64,000 nucleotides of DNA from Variovorax paradoxus (lineage in GTDB: Bacteria; Pseudomonadota; Gammaproteobacteria; Burkholderiales; Burkholderiaceae_C): positions 62,001 to 126,000 of the forward strand of contig NZ_JAGGNV010000001.1 in assembly GCF_018614955.1 (NCBI RefSeq). The letters run 5' to 3'. A program made the position numbers and the translations under genes. This document shows positions 17,109 to 26,349 of this stretch, piece after piece (position 1 is the stretch's first letter; every line of letters starts with the position of its first letter). A model generated the notes under the pieces. That model saw nothing but the letters and a program-made list of their open reading frames with translations. It did no database searches and was not told the DNA's origin.

Positions 17109-17861
17109 ATGCCGTTTTCCGACTACAAGACCGCGCTGGTGACGGGGGCCTCTTCGGGCATCGGCGCCGCGGTCGTCGAGCGCCTCTGCAAGGAAGGCCT
17201 GCAGGTCCATGCGCTCGCGCGCAGCGCCGGCAAGCTGGCCGAGCTGGCCGCGCGCACGGGCTGCATCCCGCACGCCATCGACGTGAGCGACCTCGAATGC
17301 ATCACCCGCCTGGCGCAGGAGGTCCCGTTCGACGTGCTGGTCAACAACGCCGGCGTCGACCGACCGGGCTCGATTCTCCAAGCGGATGCCGAAGGCATCG
17401 ACCTGCTGGTCGACGTGAACCTGCGCGCCGTGCTGCACCTGTGCCGGCTGGTGGTGCCCGGCATGGCGGCGCGCGACCGCGGCCACGTGGTCAACATCAG
17501 CTCGATCGCCGCCGCCTACAACTTCGGCGGCAACAGCACCTACCACGCGACCAAGGCGGCGGTGAGCATGCTGTCGCGCCAGTTGCGCATCGACGTCTTC
17601 GGCAAGCGCGTGCGGGTCACCGAGATCTGCCCGGGGCGGGTGGCCACCGACATCTTCGCGCACGTGCACGGCGACTCCGAAGAGACCCGCAAGCGCTTCG
17701 TCGAAGGCTTCGAGCTGCCGCAAGCCGAAGACATCGCCAACGCCATCGCCTTCGCCATCGCGGCGCCGATCGCGGTGAACGTGGGCCACATGGAAATCAC
17801 GCCGACGCTGCAGGTGCCGGGCGGGCTCTCCACCACGCGCCCGGAAGCGCCGCAGGCCTGA
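17109..17861 (+). CDS. SDR-family oxidoreductase
   Basis: A 250-residue classical short-chain dehydrogenase. It has TGASSGIG near residues 13-20, NNAGV, NISSIAAAYNFGGNSTYHATKAA (catalytic Ser, Tyr and Lys; quoted by SSIAAA and YHATK) and the C-terminal CPGRVATDIF. The basic ARSAGK after the second strand suggests NADP. Its style is that of YdfG/serine 3-dehydrogenase-like proteins that oxidise 3-hydroxy acids, but the substrate is not fixed. It is the first gene of the operon that continues into the ABC transporter, 22 bases downstream. Confidence 0.88.
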   Translation: MPFSDYKTALVTGASSGIGAAVVERLCKEGLQVHALARSAGKLAELAARTGCIPHAIDVSDLECITRLAQEVPFDVLVNNAGVDRPGSILQADAEGIDLLVDVNLRAVLHLCRLVVPGMAARDRGHVVNISSIAAAYNFGGNSTYHATKAAVSMLSRQLRIDVFGKRVRVTEICPGRVATDIFAHVHGDSEETRKRFVEGFELPQAEDIANAIAFAIAAPIAVNVGHMEITPTLQVPGGLSTTRPEAPQA

Positions 17862-17883
17862 GCGGCGCTGCAAAGGAACGGCA

Positions 17884-18585
17884 ATGAAGGACTTCGACCT
17901 GCTGGCCGTCCTGCTGAAGCCGGAGTTCGGCGCCATGCTGCTGCACGGCGTCGAGATGACGCTGAAGATCGCGGCCGGGTCCTGGCTGCTGGCAATGGGG
18001 CTGGCCATCGTGCTGCTGGTCGTGCGGCTCATGCCCAGCCGCATCGCCGAGCGTGTGGTCGCGGCCTACGTCTCCTACCACCGCAACGTGCCGACGCTGG
18101 TGCAGCTGATGTTCTGGTACTTCGGCATCTTCAGCCTCTTGCCAGATGTGCTGCAGGGCTGGCTGTCCGCGCACAACGCGGAAATGATCCTCTCGATCGT
18201 CGCGCTCGGGCTGTGCCAGGCCGCCTACTTCAGCGAGGACATGCGCTCCGGCCTGCGTTCCATTCCGAGCGGGCAGGCCGAGGCCGCGCGCGCCCTGGGC
18301 CACAGCTACATCGGGTCGATGCGCCACGTCATGCTGCCGCAGGCGATCCGCAATGCGATTCCCGCGCTGGTCAACCACAGCGTGTCCCTCTTCAAGAACA
18401 GCAGCCTGGCGATGGCCATCGGCGTGGCCGAGCTGACCCACGCGGTCAAGGAAGTGGAGAGCCAGAGCTTCCGCGCCTTCGAGGCCTACAGCGTGGCGAC
18501 GGTGCTCTACCTGCTGTTCTCGCTCTTCATCATGGCGGCCGGCGCCTGGCTGTCGAAGCGCTATCGGATCGTTGGGGCGAGGTGA
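17884..18585 (+). CDS. Polar amino acid ABC transporter permease (HisM/GltJ type)
   Basis: A 233-residue inner-membrane permease with about five transmembrane helices. The cytoplasmic EAA loop that contacts the ATPase reads [32 protein letters not shown] (given by [10 protein letters not shown] and LPQAIRNAIP). N-terminal RNVPTLVQLMFWYF is the typical HisM/GlnP family signature. It pairs with the next permease, four bases downstream, to form the heterodimeric pore of an importer for amino acids or related polar solutes. Confidence 0.93.
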   Translation: MKDFDLLAVLLKPEFGAMLLHGVEMTLKIAAGSWLLAMGLAIVLLVVRLMPSRIAERVVAAYVSYHRNVPTLVQLMFWYFGIFSLLPDVLQGWLSAHNAEMILSIVALGLCQAAYFSEDMRSGLRSIPSGQAEAARALGHSYIGSMRHVMLPQAIRNAIPALVNHSVSLFKNSSLAMAIGVAELTHAVKEVESQSFRAFEAYSVATVLYLLFSLFIMAAGAWLSKRYRIVGAR

Positions 18586-18588
18586 GCG

Positions 18589-19347
18589 ATGTTCAGCGTC
18601 TTCGAGATCCTGCGCGACAACTGGCTGCTGCTGCTGGTCGGCCAGTATCCGAGCGGCCCCCTGGGCGGCATCGTCGCCACGCTGATCCTCTCGGTGCTGG
18701 GCATCGTGCTGGCCTTTCCGCTGTCGGTGCTGCTGGCGCTGGCGCGCCTGTCGCCCTGGCGGCTCTTGCGCTGGCCGGCGACAGTGCTGGTCTACGTGGT
18801 GCGCGGCGTGCCGCTCCTGATGGTGATCCTGTGGGTCTACTTCCTCGTGCCGATCCTGATCGGGCGCGAGGTCTCGGGCTTCACCACCATGCTGTGCACG
18901 CTGGTGATCTACGAGGGCGCCTACCTGTCGGAGGTGGTGCGTGCCGGCGTCCAGGCCCTGCCCAAGGGGCAGACCGAAGCGGCGCGCGCGCTCGGCCACA
19001 GCCATCTCGGCACCATGTGGTACGTGATCCTGCCGCAGGCGCTCTACAACATGCTGCCGAGCATGCTGAGCCAGTTCATCTCGACGATCAAGGAGACGAC
19101 GCTCGGCTACGTGATCAACGTGCAGGAGCTCACCTTTGCCGCGAACCAGATCAACAACCAGCTGCTGACCAAGCCGTTCCAGGTGTTCTTCATCCTGGCG
19201 ATGACCTACTACGTCGTCTGCTTCAGCCTGACGCAGCTGGCGCAATGGCTGGAGCGGCGCATTGCCCACAAGCGGCTCGGCGTCACGCAGGCCCCGCTGT
19301 CGCCCGAGGGCGCCTCGCTGCCGCCGCCGGTGGCGGCCAATCCCTGA
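18589..19347 (+). CDS. Polar amino acid ABC transporter permease (GltK/GlnP type)
   Basis: A 252-residue second permease. It has [19 protein letters not shown], then the EAA loop [29 protein letters not shown] (ends [10 protein letters not shown] and [10 protein letters not shown]), and a proline-rich tail. About five or six helices are expected. It follows the first permease with a 3-base gap and precedes the ATPase by 46 bases. The substrate is set by the binding protein encoded downstream. Confidence 0.93.
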   Translation: MFSVFEILRDNWLLLLVGQYPSGPLGGIVATLILSVLGIVLAFPLSVLLALARLSPWRLLRWPATVLVYVVRGVPLLMVILWVYFLVPILIGREVSGFTTMLCTLVIYEGAYLSEVVRAGVQALPKGQTEAARALGHSHLGTMWYVILPQALYNMLPSMLSQFISTIKETTLGYVINVQELTFAANQINNQLLTKPFQVFFILAMTYYVVCFSLTQLAQWLERRIAHKRLGVTQAPLSPEGASLPPPVAANP

Positions 19348-19393
19348 CAAGGCCGCACACGACGGCCGGCGACACCACGAAGGAGACAGAACC

Positions 19394-20161
19394 ATGCCCA
19401 CCCCAGCGACTTCCGAAGACGCTCCCATGATCCTGTTCTCCAACATCAACAAGTGGTATGGCGACTACCAGGCGCTCGCCGACGTCAACGCCGAAGTGAA
19501 GAAGGGCGAGGTGGTCGTGGTCTGCGGGCCCTCGGGCTCCGGCAAGTCGACGCTGATCCGCACCGTTAACCGCCTGGAGGAAATCAAGTCGGGCCAGCTG
19601 CTCTTCGACGGCCACGACATCCACGCGCCGATGAGCAGCGCGGCGCTCAACAAGCTGCGCAGCCGCATCGGCTTCGTGTTCCAGAGCTTCAACCTGTTTC
19701 CGCACCTCTCGGTGCTGGAGAACATCATGCTTTCGCCGATGCGCGTGCTCGGCGTCAAGCGTGCTGCCGCGCGCACCAAGGCCATGCAGTTGCTCGAACG
19801 TGTCGGCCTGTCGAACAAGGCCGGCGCCTATCCCGCGCAACTGTCGGGCGGCCAGCAGCAGCGGGTGGCGATTGCGCGCGCGCTCGCCATGGAGCCGCCG
19901 GCCATGCTGTTCGACGAGCCCACCAGCGCGCTCGACCCCGAGATGGTGGGCGAGGTGCTCTCCGTGATGCGCGGCCTGGCCAGCGACGGCATGACCATGA
20001 TGTGCGTCACGCACGAAATGAACTTCGCCCGCGAGGTCGCGGACCGCGTCTGGTTCATGGACGCCGGCCGGATTCTCGAGAAGGCCGAGCCCGAGACTTT
20101 TTTCAACAGCCCCCAGCATCCGCGCGCGCAGCGCTTCCTCTCGGACTTGCGCGCGCACTAG
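19394..20161 (+). CDS. Polar amino acid ABC transporter ATPase (GlnQ type)
   Basis: A 255-residue ATPase. It has Walker [21 protein letters not shown]-loop [18 protein letters not shown], signature [15 protein letters not shown], Walker [15 protein letters not shown] and H-loop [15 protein letters not shown]. The family (GlnQ/HisP) powers import of polar amino acids. ATG 19394 has AAGGAGACAG upstream; a longer frame from 19262 runs through the upstream permease gene and is not used. Confidence 0.95.
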   Translation: MPTPATSEDAPMILFSNINKWYGDYQALADVNAEVKKGEVVVVCGPSGSGKSTLIRTVNRLEEIKSGQLLFDGHDIHAPMSSAALNKLRSRIGFVFQSFNLFPHLSVLENIMLSPMRVLGVKRAAARTKAMQLLERVGLSNKAGAYPAQLSGGQQQRVAIARALAMEPPAMLFDEPTSALDPEMVGEVLSVMRGLASDGMTMMCVTHEMNFAREVADRVWFMDAGRILEKAEPETFFNSPQHPRAQRFLSDLRAH

Positions 20162-20196
20162 GCATTTCCCATCCCCGTCCTCACCAGGAGTTCATC

Positions 20197-21039
20197 ATGT
20201 CGAAGAAGACCGTCTTCCGTCTCGCCGCCATCGCTTGCTGCCTTGGCACGCTGTCCGTCCTGGCCCATGCCGACCAGTGGGACGACATCAACCAGCGCAA
20301 GGAACTCAAGTGCGGCACCTTCGCCGATGTGCCGCCCTTTGCCGCGCCCGATCCCAAGACGCGCGAGATGGTGGGCTTCGACGTCGACCTGTGCAACGCG
20401 CTGGCCAAGCAGCTCGGGCTCACGGCCAAGGTCACGCCGCTGTCGGTCGAGGCGCGCGTGCCCGAGGTCAAGCTCGGCCGTGTCGACGTGACCGTGGCCA
20501 ACCTGGCCTACACCAAGAGCCGCGGCGAGCAGATCCAGTTCAGCGATCCGTATTACGTGGCCAAGGAAATGCTGGCCGTGAAAGCCTCCGACCCCGGCAC
20601 CACCAAGGCCGACTTCAAGGGCAAGCGCCTGAGCTCCACCAAGGGCTCGACCTCGGAGCTGTCCATCAAGATGAACGGCTCCGAGCCGGTGACCTTCCAG
20701 GACACGGGCTCGGCCTTCATGGCGGTGCAGCAGAACAAGTCGATGGGCATGGTGGCCAACACCATGACCATCACCAAGCTCGTCAACCAGTCGAAGACCT
20801 CGGGGGTCGAACTCAAGATGATCAAGGAGCCGATGGTGCTGCAGCCGATCGGCGTCGGCATGAAGAAGGACGAGCCGGTGCTGCTGGCCAAGGTCAACGC
20901 GGCGCTGGTGGCGCTGGACAAGGCCGGCGAGATCGACAAGATCTGGGTCAAGTGGCTCGGGCCGAACACCGAATACAAGATGACGCGCGAAGAGAAGGTG
21001 ATGCCGCTGTCCGAACTCAAGTTCGAACTGCTGCCCTGA
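20197..21039 (+). CDS. Periplasmic polar solute-binding protein of the ABC transporter
   Basis: A 280-residue secreted binding protein (SBP family 3). A signal peptide (ACCLGTLSVLAHADQW, cleavage near residue 26) is followed by GTFADVPPFAAPDPKTREMVGFDVDLCNALAKQLGL, quoted by its ends GTFADVPPFA and DLCNALAKQL. Family-3 marks include VDVTVANLAYTKSRGEQIQFSDPYY and KEMLAVK. It delivers the ligand to the permeases. The usual acidic residue that fixes the ligand amino group cannot be assigned with certainty. CAGGAG precedes the ATG. Last gene of the operon. Confidence 0.92.
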   Translation: MSKKTVFRLAAIACCLGTLSVLAHADQWDDINQRKELKCGTFADVPPFAAPDPKTREMVGFDVDLCNALAKQLGLTAKVTPLSVEARVPEVKLGRVDVTVANLAYTKSRGEQIQFSDPYYVAKEMLAVKASDPGTTKADFKGKRLSSTKGSTSELSIKMNGSEPVTFQDTGSAFMAVQQNKSMGMVANTMTITKLVNQSKTSGVELKMIKEPMVLQPIGVGMKKDEPVLLAKVNAALVALDKAGEIDKIWVKWLGPNTEYKMTREEKVMPLSELKFELLP

Positions 21040-21143
21040 GCGTCCGTAGGCAGCTTGGCTGGTACGTCCGCGCGCTCGGGCGCGGCCGAGTGCGAGAAGT
21101 TGCTGGCAAACTCAGCTTCTTCTTCCTCCCTCGGGGCACCGGT

Positions 21144-21476
21144 ATGCGCGTGAAACCTTGCTTCTTGGCCCTCGCGCTGGCTCTAGCAGTCCCCTCGATC
21201 GCGCAGCCCACAGACCAGGCGGACAACACCGGTTGCAAAGCCGAGGAAGCCGCTCTCGAGCGCGACATCGATCTCGCTCGCTCCAAAGGCCAAATGCTGC
21301 GCCGGCGGCAACTGGCCGAGGCCTTGGCTGCACTGCAAACTCGTTGCAAGACTCTCGCCCCGGAGCAGAGCCGCGCAGCGCGAATTGAACGACTCGAACT
21401 GGAAATCAGGGAACTTCGGCTGGAGCTCGACCGTGCAGAGGAGCAATTGCGCGAGCTGAAGTCCGGGCGGCCGTGA
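21144..21476 (+). CDS. Small secreted DUF1090-like protein
   Basis: A 110-residue exported protein with a clear signal peptide (CFLALALALAVPSIAQ). The mature part has the DUF1090 pattern: GCKAEEAALERDI near its start, a second Cys about 35 residues later (LQTRC), and a charged helical tail (RIERLELEIRELRLELDRAEEQLREL; ends RIERLELE and EEQLREL). E. coli YqjC is the model for this family and its function is not known. The ribosome site is weak. It stands alone between the transporter operon and a convergent gene. Confidence 0.7.
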   Translation: MRVKPCFLALALALAVPSIAQPTDQADNTGCKAEEAALERDIDLARSKGQMLRRRQLAEALAALQTRCKTLAPEQSRAARIERLELEIRELRLELDRAEEQLRELKSGRP

Positions 21477-21505
21477 CGGCTCGCCCCGCATCGGTGGAGC
21501 GGAAC

Positions 21506-22237
21506 TCAATGCGGGGCCGAGAGTGCCTCTGAAAGATTGCGCAACAGCGATGCGCCATCTCCGTGCCACGCGCTGCCGTGCATGCATGCGAGCGTGCGGG
21601 GCTCCTGCTGCGCGAGCCCGGCCAACAATGCGACCGTTTGCGGTGCATGCGCGTAATAGTCCATCTGGCGTCGAAACGCCTCGCTGGGTCCCAGGATGTC
21701 GGTGTCGACCAGCGCCCGCTCACTGTTGCCCGGCTGCGTGAGGAGGTCGCCGCAGAAGAAGGTGCGCGTGTGCGCGTCCATCATCAGCCCACACTCCCAG
21801 CCGTGCGGAAGATGGGGCGTGTCGAACCAGCGCATCGTGTGGGTGCCGAGCGCGAGCTCTTCGCCATCGGCGAGCGCGCGCGGCGGGCGGTCGGCCATGT
21901 CGCCTATCGAGACCATGGCCGCGATGCTGCCGCACAGGGGCACGGCCTGCGTCGCTGCGGCCAGGAACAGGTTCAGCGCACCGCACTCGTCCGCCTCGAC
22001 GTGGGACAGCCCGATGTAGCGCAGGCGCTCGACCGGCATCACGCTTGCGACGGCTTCGCTCACCAGCGGAAAAAGCTGGCGCGGGCCGGAGTGGAACAGC
22101 AGCGGCTGGTCGTCGACCACCAGGTATTGGTTGAAGCTGAACAGGTTGCCGTCGGGAAGCGGTACCGGCGTGTTGATGCGGAATATGCCCGAGGCGATTT
22201 CCTGCACATTGGTGCCGGCCTGCGGATTCGTGATCAT
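21506..22237 (-). CDS. Metallo-beta-lactamase-fold protein, flavodiiron/ODP-like
   Basis: A 243-residue protein with a metallo-beta-lactamase fold of the oxygen-binding di-iron type. The metal motif reads SHVEADECGALN, i.e. H-x-E-x-D-x-C-G, where flavodiiron proteins have H-x-E-x-D-x-x-G. Later ligand candidates are HLPHGWECG, FFCGDLLTQPG and ACMHGSAWHGDG. There is no flavodoxin domain, so it would need an external electron donor. Function could be oxygen or nitric oxide handling, or sensing. It follows the PAP2-like gene by 51 bases on the same strand. Confidence 0.8.
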   Translation of the reverse strand: MITNPQAGTNVQEIASGIFRINTPVPLPDGNLFSFNQYLVVDDQPLLFHSGPRQLFPLVSEAVASVMPVERLRYIGLSHVEADECGALNLFLAAATQAVPLCGSIAAMVSIGDMADRPPRALADGEELALGTHTMRWFDTPHLPHGWECGLMMDAHTRTFFCGDLLTQPGNSERALVDTDILGPSEAFRRQMDYYAHAPQTVALLAGLAQQEPRTLACMHGSAWHGDGASLLRNLSEALSAPH

Positions 22238-22288
22238 GCGCGTCTCCTGTGTTTTGTGGGCTGCAACTCGACGGGCAGAATGCGGCCT

Positions 22289-23674
22289 CTAGCTGCCATC
22301 GGCCTTTGCACGCGCAACGACCGCTTCGCCCACCTGTCGTCCAATCTCCCAGCCGGACGTAATGTCGCTGCGGAAATGAATCCCCGCCCATAGGCGCGAT
22401 TCTCCGAATTCCTGTACCCAGCCGTCGTATCGCGCGCGCTCGCGGGGAAACAAGTAGGTCAGAACTACAGCTGGTGCCTTGCCGAGCGTAGCCGCATTGG
22501 ACGGATACGTCGGGAATGGCGGGGTCGGAATCACTGTGGTTATCGCCGCGTCGAACTGATTCGGACGCGCTGCCCAGTAATGGAATTTGGCGTCCTGCGA
22601 GGCAATCCAGCCCTCGTAGTGCGCGACGTGCACCAGCGTGTACGCACGCGCGGCACGTGGTGCACTCGAGTGCGTTCCATCCTCTGCCAGCCGGCGCCCC
22701 ACCTCTTCGCTCAATCGAAACGCGACGCCCGGCTGCCCCAACTGTCCGAACTGCCAATAGCTCACCTTGCTGTTCGTGAACGGCGTGCGCTTGAAACCCT
22801 TGACTTCGGCGAGCTCCGCGGCGCGTTCAGGCGAGTCGTGTGCTGGAGGCGGCCCAGGGCGAAACTGGCTCGGAGAATTGAGAACGAAGAGCTTCCAACC
22901 TACCTCGTCGACACCCACGGGATTGGTTCCCTTCCACAGACCGGGTCCAGTGGGTACGGGCCCGGCCCATTTGCCGCCATCAAGCTTCATTCGCTCGATG
23001 ACGCGCGCAGCGACGGCACGCCCGAGCTCCAGTCCCGCCTTGGTATCGCTAGGGAAAGCTGCCCCCGCCATGACGCGTGAGCGAGCAGCCTCCTCTGCCG
23101 CGCTGGTGACACGCTGCGCTTCTTTCGGATAGACATGCGCAAGAACTGCGGCAGCGGCACCTGCGGCCACGGTGTGCTCACAAGGATAGGAAGGATTGCG
23201 GGGCGTGGCCACGGAAGCTGGAAACAGTCTGTCGATCTCGCCAGGACGTTGACGGTTGTATGTGTACTTGGAGTCCCAGGCCGCGATCATCGCGTCATTG
23301 ATCGCGATATTCATCATTGCAAACGCCCGCTGCACGGCTCCACCCGGGATGGGATTGGCCCCCGAGATGTCGATCAGCATTTCGTTCCATCTATGAGACG
23401 GCGACCAAAAGTCCCAGTACCGAATACGCTCCTGGGCCGTGGAGTCCCGCTGCGCTGCAAATGTCCGCAGCTGCTCCAACTCGGCGGCAGTTGCGGCAGC
23501 GTTCGGCGGAGGCTGCAGTCGGAGTTCCTGGCCGGAGGTCAGTACCCACGTGCGCCACGCGCCGGCACCTCGGTCGGCGAGCGGACTGGATGACTTGTCT
23601 GGCGGTGGGACGCTGGTGGCGCAAGCTGTCAAAAGCGCAAGCAGCACAGCAGAAACAGCGAACCTGTTACGCAT
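22289..23674 (-). CDS. Duplicated PAP2/vanadium haloperoxidase-like lipoprotein
   Basis: A 461-residue exported protein with lipobox LTAC (Cys18). It contains two homologous PAP2/haloperoxidase-type halves. Half one has K136-x6-R143-P144, then H167 (YPCEH) and SR199-200, but Ala206 stands where SRx5H needs His. Half two has K363-x6-R370-P371, then PSNA (391-394) where PSGH needs His, and a complete SRx5H (S426, R427, H433). So each half lacks a different one of the two essential histidines. Members of this fold bind phosphate or vanadate. CAGGAG precedes the start. It lies 25 bases after the sulfite-oxidase-like gene and is probably cotranscribed. Confidence 0.83.
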   Translation of the reverse strand: MRNRFAVSAVLLALLTACATSVPPPDKSSSPLADRGAGAWRTWVLTSGQELRLQPPPNAAATAAELEQLRTFAAQRDSTAQERIRYWDFWSPSHRWNEMLIDISGANPIPGGAVQRAFAMMNIAINDAMIAAWDSKYTYNRQRPGEIDRLFPASVATPRNPSYPCEHTVAAGAAAAVLAHVYPKEAQRVTSAAEEAARSRVMAGAAFPSDTKAGLELGRAVAARVIERMKLDGGKWAGPVPTGPGLWKGTNPVGVDEVGWKLFVLNSPSQFRPGPPPAHDSPERAAELAEVKGFKRTPFTNSKVSYWQFGQLGQPGVAFRLSEEVGRRLAEDGTHSSAPRAARAYTLVHVAHYEGWIASQDAKFHYWAARPNQFDAAITTVIPTPPFPTYPSNAATLGKAPAVVLTYLFPRERARYDGWVQEFGESRLWAGIHFRSDITSGWEIGRQVGEAVVARAKADGS

Positions 23675-23699
23675 GGCGAATCTCCTGTGCGAACGACGA

Positions 23700-24863
23700 T
23701 CAGGTGAGGCGGACCCGCCGCGTGACTTGCCCGTTGCTTTCCCAGTAGGTGCGTTTCTTGGCGATGCGGGGATCCTCCATCGCTGGCTGGACATTCCCCT
23801 GGGTGTCGACAGCACGTGAAGTGATGGCGTGTTCTCCTGGCGTCGCATTCGCCCACTCCAGGGACCAGAGCTTCCACGCAAAATCGGCTTGCTCGCTCCG
23901 GTCGATCGTTGCTGCGACCCACGGTCCCGCGTCGATCTGCACCTCCACGCGCGCGACGGATGGTCCCCACGCCGCACCGACGATACGGTATTTGCCGCTG
24001 CTACTGGTGACCTTGGCCGGGACGGACTTGAGCAGCGCTCGACCCACGGACGTTTCCGTCCAGACGGTTTCCTGGTTGCGCTGCTCTTCGCGGATCGTCA
24101 CGTAGTCACGCGCCATGAAGCGGCCCATGAAGCGGGTGTCCCATATCTCGATGCGCTTCAGCCATTTGACGTTCGCAATGCCATACCAGCCCGGGGCGAT
24201 AAGCCGCACGGGAAACCCGTGGGGCTGCGGAAGCGCTGCGCCGTTCATCTCATAGCAGAGCAGGTTGTTCGGGTTCATCGCATCAACGAGCGACATGCTG
24301 CGGGCAAAGTGCTGCGGCATCTTGGCCTGGCGGACTTCCTCCTCACCCGCGTCGCTCCCGACGAAGACGACCTCCATCCCTCGATTCAGCACCCCGGCTT
24401 CCTTGAGCAGTGGGGCGAGCGGCGTCCCCGCCCACCTGGCGGTGCCAATTCCGCTGATGAACCACGGGAACCCATGATTCCCGGAGCATTCGAGTGTGAA
24501 GACGACCTCTTTCCGAGGTCGGGCCTTGAGCGCGGGGAGCGTCAAGGTCTTGGGCTGCTTGACGAGCCCGGTGATCTCGAGGGCCCACGCCTTCTCGTCG
24601 ATGACTGGCTTGTTGTAGTGCGCCACATGAAAGAACTTGTCGTTGGGCGTCAAAAAAGAACTCAGCTCTTCCCACTGAGGCAGATTCTCGACAACCCCGC
24701 CACTCGGGTTCGGTGGCGGCTGATCCAGCCAGGGAATAACCTCCTCGCCCGGCCGGGCCGGGAAGGCCTGGGCAAGCAAGTGGGAATGCAGCAGCGCCAG
24801 ACCGGCGAGCGCCGCACCGCCTTGCCGCATCAACTCCCGTCGTGCCATATCTTTTGAGTCCAT
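23700..24863 (-). CDS. Sulfite oxidase-family molybdopterin enzyme
   Basis: A 387-residue protein with a twin-arginine signal (ARRELMRQGGAALAGLALLHS). The SUOX molybdopterin domain contains the molybdenum-ligand Cys126 in FTLECSGNHG. Also seen are GTARWAGTPLAPLLKEAGV, NGAALPQPHGFPVRLIAPGWYG and a C-terminal dimerisation domain (ITSRAVDTQGNVQP). Bacterial relatives oxidise sulfite or reduce oxidised methionine; no haem domain is fused. The ribosome site AAAGGAGG is near-perfect. It heads a three-gene minus-strand cluster with the PAP2-like and di-iron-type genes. The physiological acceptor is not seen in the window. Confidence 0.9.
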   Translation of the reverse strand: MDSKDMARRELMRQGGAALAGLALLHSHLLAQAFPARPGEEVIPWLDQPPPNPSGGVVENLPQWEELSSFLTPNDKFFHVAHYNKPVIDEKAWALEITGLVKQPKTLTLPALKARPRKEVVFTLECSGNHGFPWFISGIGTARWAGTPLAPLLKEAGVLNRGMEVVFVGSDAGEEEVRQAKMPQHFARSMSLVDAMNPNNLLCYEMNGAALPQPHGFPVRLIAPGWYGIANVKWLKRIEIWDTRFMGRFMARDYVTIREEQRNQETVWTETSVGRALLKSVPAKVTSSSGKYRIVGAAWGPSVARVEVQIDAGPWVAATIDRSEQADFAWKLWSLEWANATPGEHAITSRAVDTQGNVQPAMEDPRIAKKRTYWESNGQVTRRVRLT

Positions 24864-24984
24864 TGCGCGCCTCCTTTGATATAGCTTCGAATAATCGGCG
24901 GCGCTTCCTGGAAATACAAGAAACGGGAAGGCCTGGTCGATGAATGGTCCAAGCCTTGCGCACCACCCGGTGGTGCGCGTGATG

Positions 24985-26241
24985 TCAAGGCTTCTTGCTG
25001 AGCTCCATCACCATGCGGGTGAGCAGGTAGAAGCGCGGCACCACGCTCTCGACCTCGGCATATTCGTCCGGCGTATGAATGCCACCGCCGACGATCCCGA
25101 AGCCATCGAGCGTGGGAACGCCGACATCGGCGGCCAGGCTCGCGTCGGCGGCGCCGCCCGAGCCCTCGATGGTGAGCTTCTTGCCGATCTCGGCGTAGAT
25201 CGATTCGGCCGTCTTGACCAGTGCGTCTGACTGCGGCGTGCGCGGCATCGGTGGCAGGCCGCGCGACAGCATGGTCTTGACCTGCGTCTCGGCGATCAGC
25301 TTGCTCTGCGAGACGCGGGCCAGGTCGCGCTCGATGCGATCGAACTCTTCGCGCGTCACCGCCCGCACGTCACCCCTGGCAGATGCGTTCTCGGGGATCA
25401 CGTTGGTGGCGCCGTTGGCTGTCAGCACGGTGAAGTTGATCGTGGTGAGCTTTTCCGCATCGCCCAGCTTGCCGAGCTGCAGGATCTGGTGGGCCACCTC
25501 CATGGCAGCGTTGCGACCTGCGTCCGGCGCCACGCCGGCATGGGCCGCGCGCCCCTTGACCTCCACCGTGGCCGTGGCGCTGCCCTTGCGCCACACCACC
25601 AGGCCGTCCGCCGGGCGGCCGGGCTCCAGGTTAAGGGTGACATCGTGTTCCCTGGCTACGCGGCGGATCAGCGCGGTGGTGTCGAGCGAACCCACCTCTT
25701 CGTTGGTGTCGATCAGGAAGGTGATGCGGCCGTAGTCCCTGAAGTTCATCGCTTTCAGGATCTTGATCGCGTACAGCCCTGCGACCACGCCGCCCTTGTT
25801 GTCCATCACGCCGGGGCCATAGGCGCGGCCGTCCTTGATGTAGAAGGGCTTGGCCTTCGCCGTGCCGTCGGCGAACACCGTGTCAATGTGCGCCATCAGC
25901 AGGATCTTGCGGGTGCCGGTGCCCTCGAAGGTCGCGACCACGTTGGTTCCGGGATGCGGCGTAGCCGGAAAGGTCTCGATCTTTCCGCCGAGCTTTTGCA
26001 ACTCTTCGACCACCACACCTCGCACCTTCTCGAGGCCTGCGGTGTTGGCCGAGCCGGAGTCGATGTTGACGAGGCGTTCAAGCAGCAACAGCGCTTCGTC
26101 CTTGTAGCCGGCAGATCGGTCGAGAACTTCCTTGTGGGGCTGGGCATGAAGCGTGGACACCAGCATTGCCGCGCCGAGCCCCAACAAAAAACGAGACAGC
26201 CAACGTGCCGCAGGCGCACAGGTGGTCGATGCGAATGTCAT
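24985..26241 (-). CDS. M20-family metallopeptidase (glutamate carboxypeptidase type)
   Basis: A 418-residue exported zinc peptidase. A signal peptide (FLLGLGAAMLVSTLHAQ) comes first. Zinc-site segments are MAHIDTVF, GVMDNKGGVVAG with the bridging Asp, and TNEEVGS with catalytic and ligand glutamates. A dimerisation domain (VEVKGRAAHAGVAPDAGRNA, ends VEVKGRAAHAG) and the last ligand in GGGIHTPDEY follow. The style matches carboxypeptidase G2, which removes C-terminal glutamate from folates and peptides. It starts 109 bases from the divergent carbamoyltransferase-like gene. Confidence 0.9.
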   Translation of the reverse strand: MTFASTTCAPAARWLSRFLLGLGAAMLVSTLHAQPHKEVLDRSAGYKDEALLLLERLVNIDSGSANTAGLEKVRGVVVEELQKLGGKIETFPATPHPGTNVVATFEGTGTRKILLMAHIDTVFADGTAKAKPFYIKDGRAYGPGVMDNKGGVVAGLYAIKILKAMNFRDYGRITFLIDTNEEVGSLDTTALIRRVAREHDVTLNLEPGRPADGLVVWRKGSATATVEVKGRAAHAGVAPDAGRNAAMEVAHQILQLGKLGDAEKLTTINFTVLTANGATNVIPENASARGDVRAVTREEFDRIERDLARVSQSKLIAETQVKTMLSRGLPPMPRTPQSDALVKTAESIYAEIGKKLTIEGSGGAADASLAADVGVPTLDGFGIVGGGIHTPDEYAEVESVVPRFYLLTRMVMELSKKP

Positions 26242-26349
26242 CGGGAAATCCTTCGTTGAACAGAGACGCGGGAGTCTAGGCCAGGTCTCTTCGGGACCAG
26301 CCGCCATGCGAGCAGCTACATTGGCCGGGATCGGACCTCAAACCACTTG

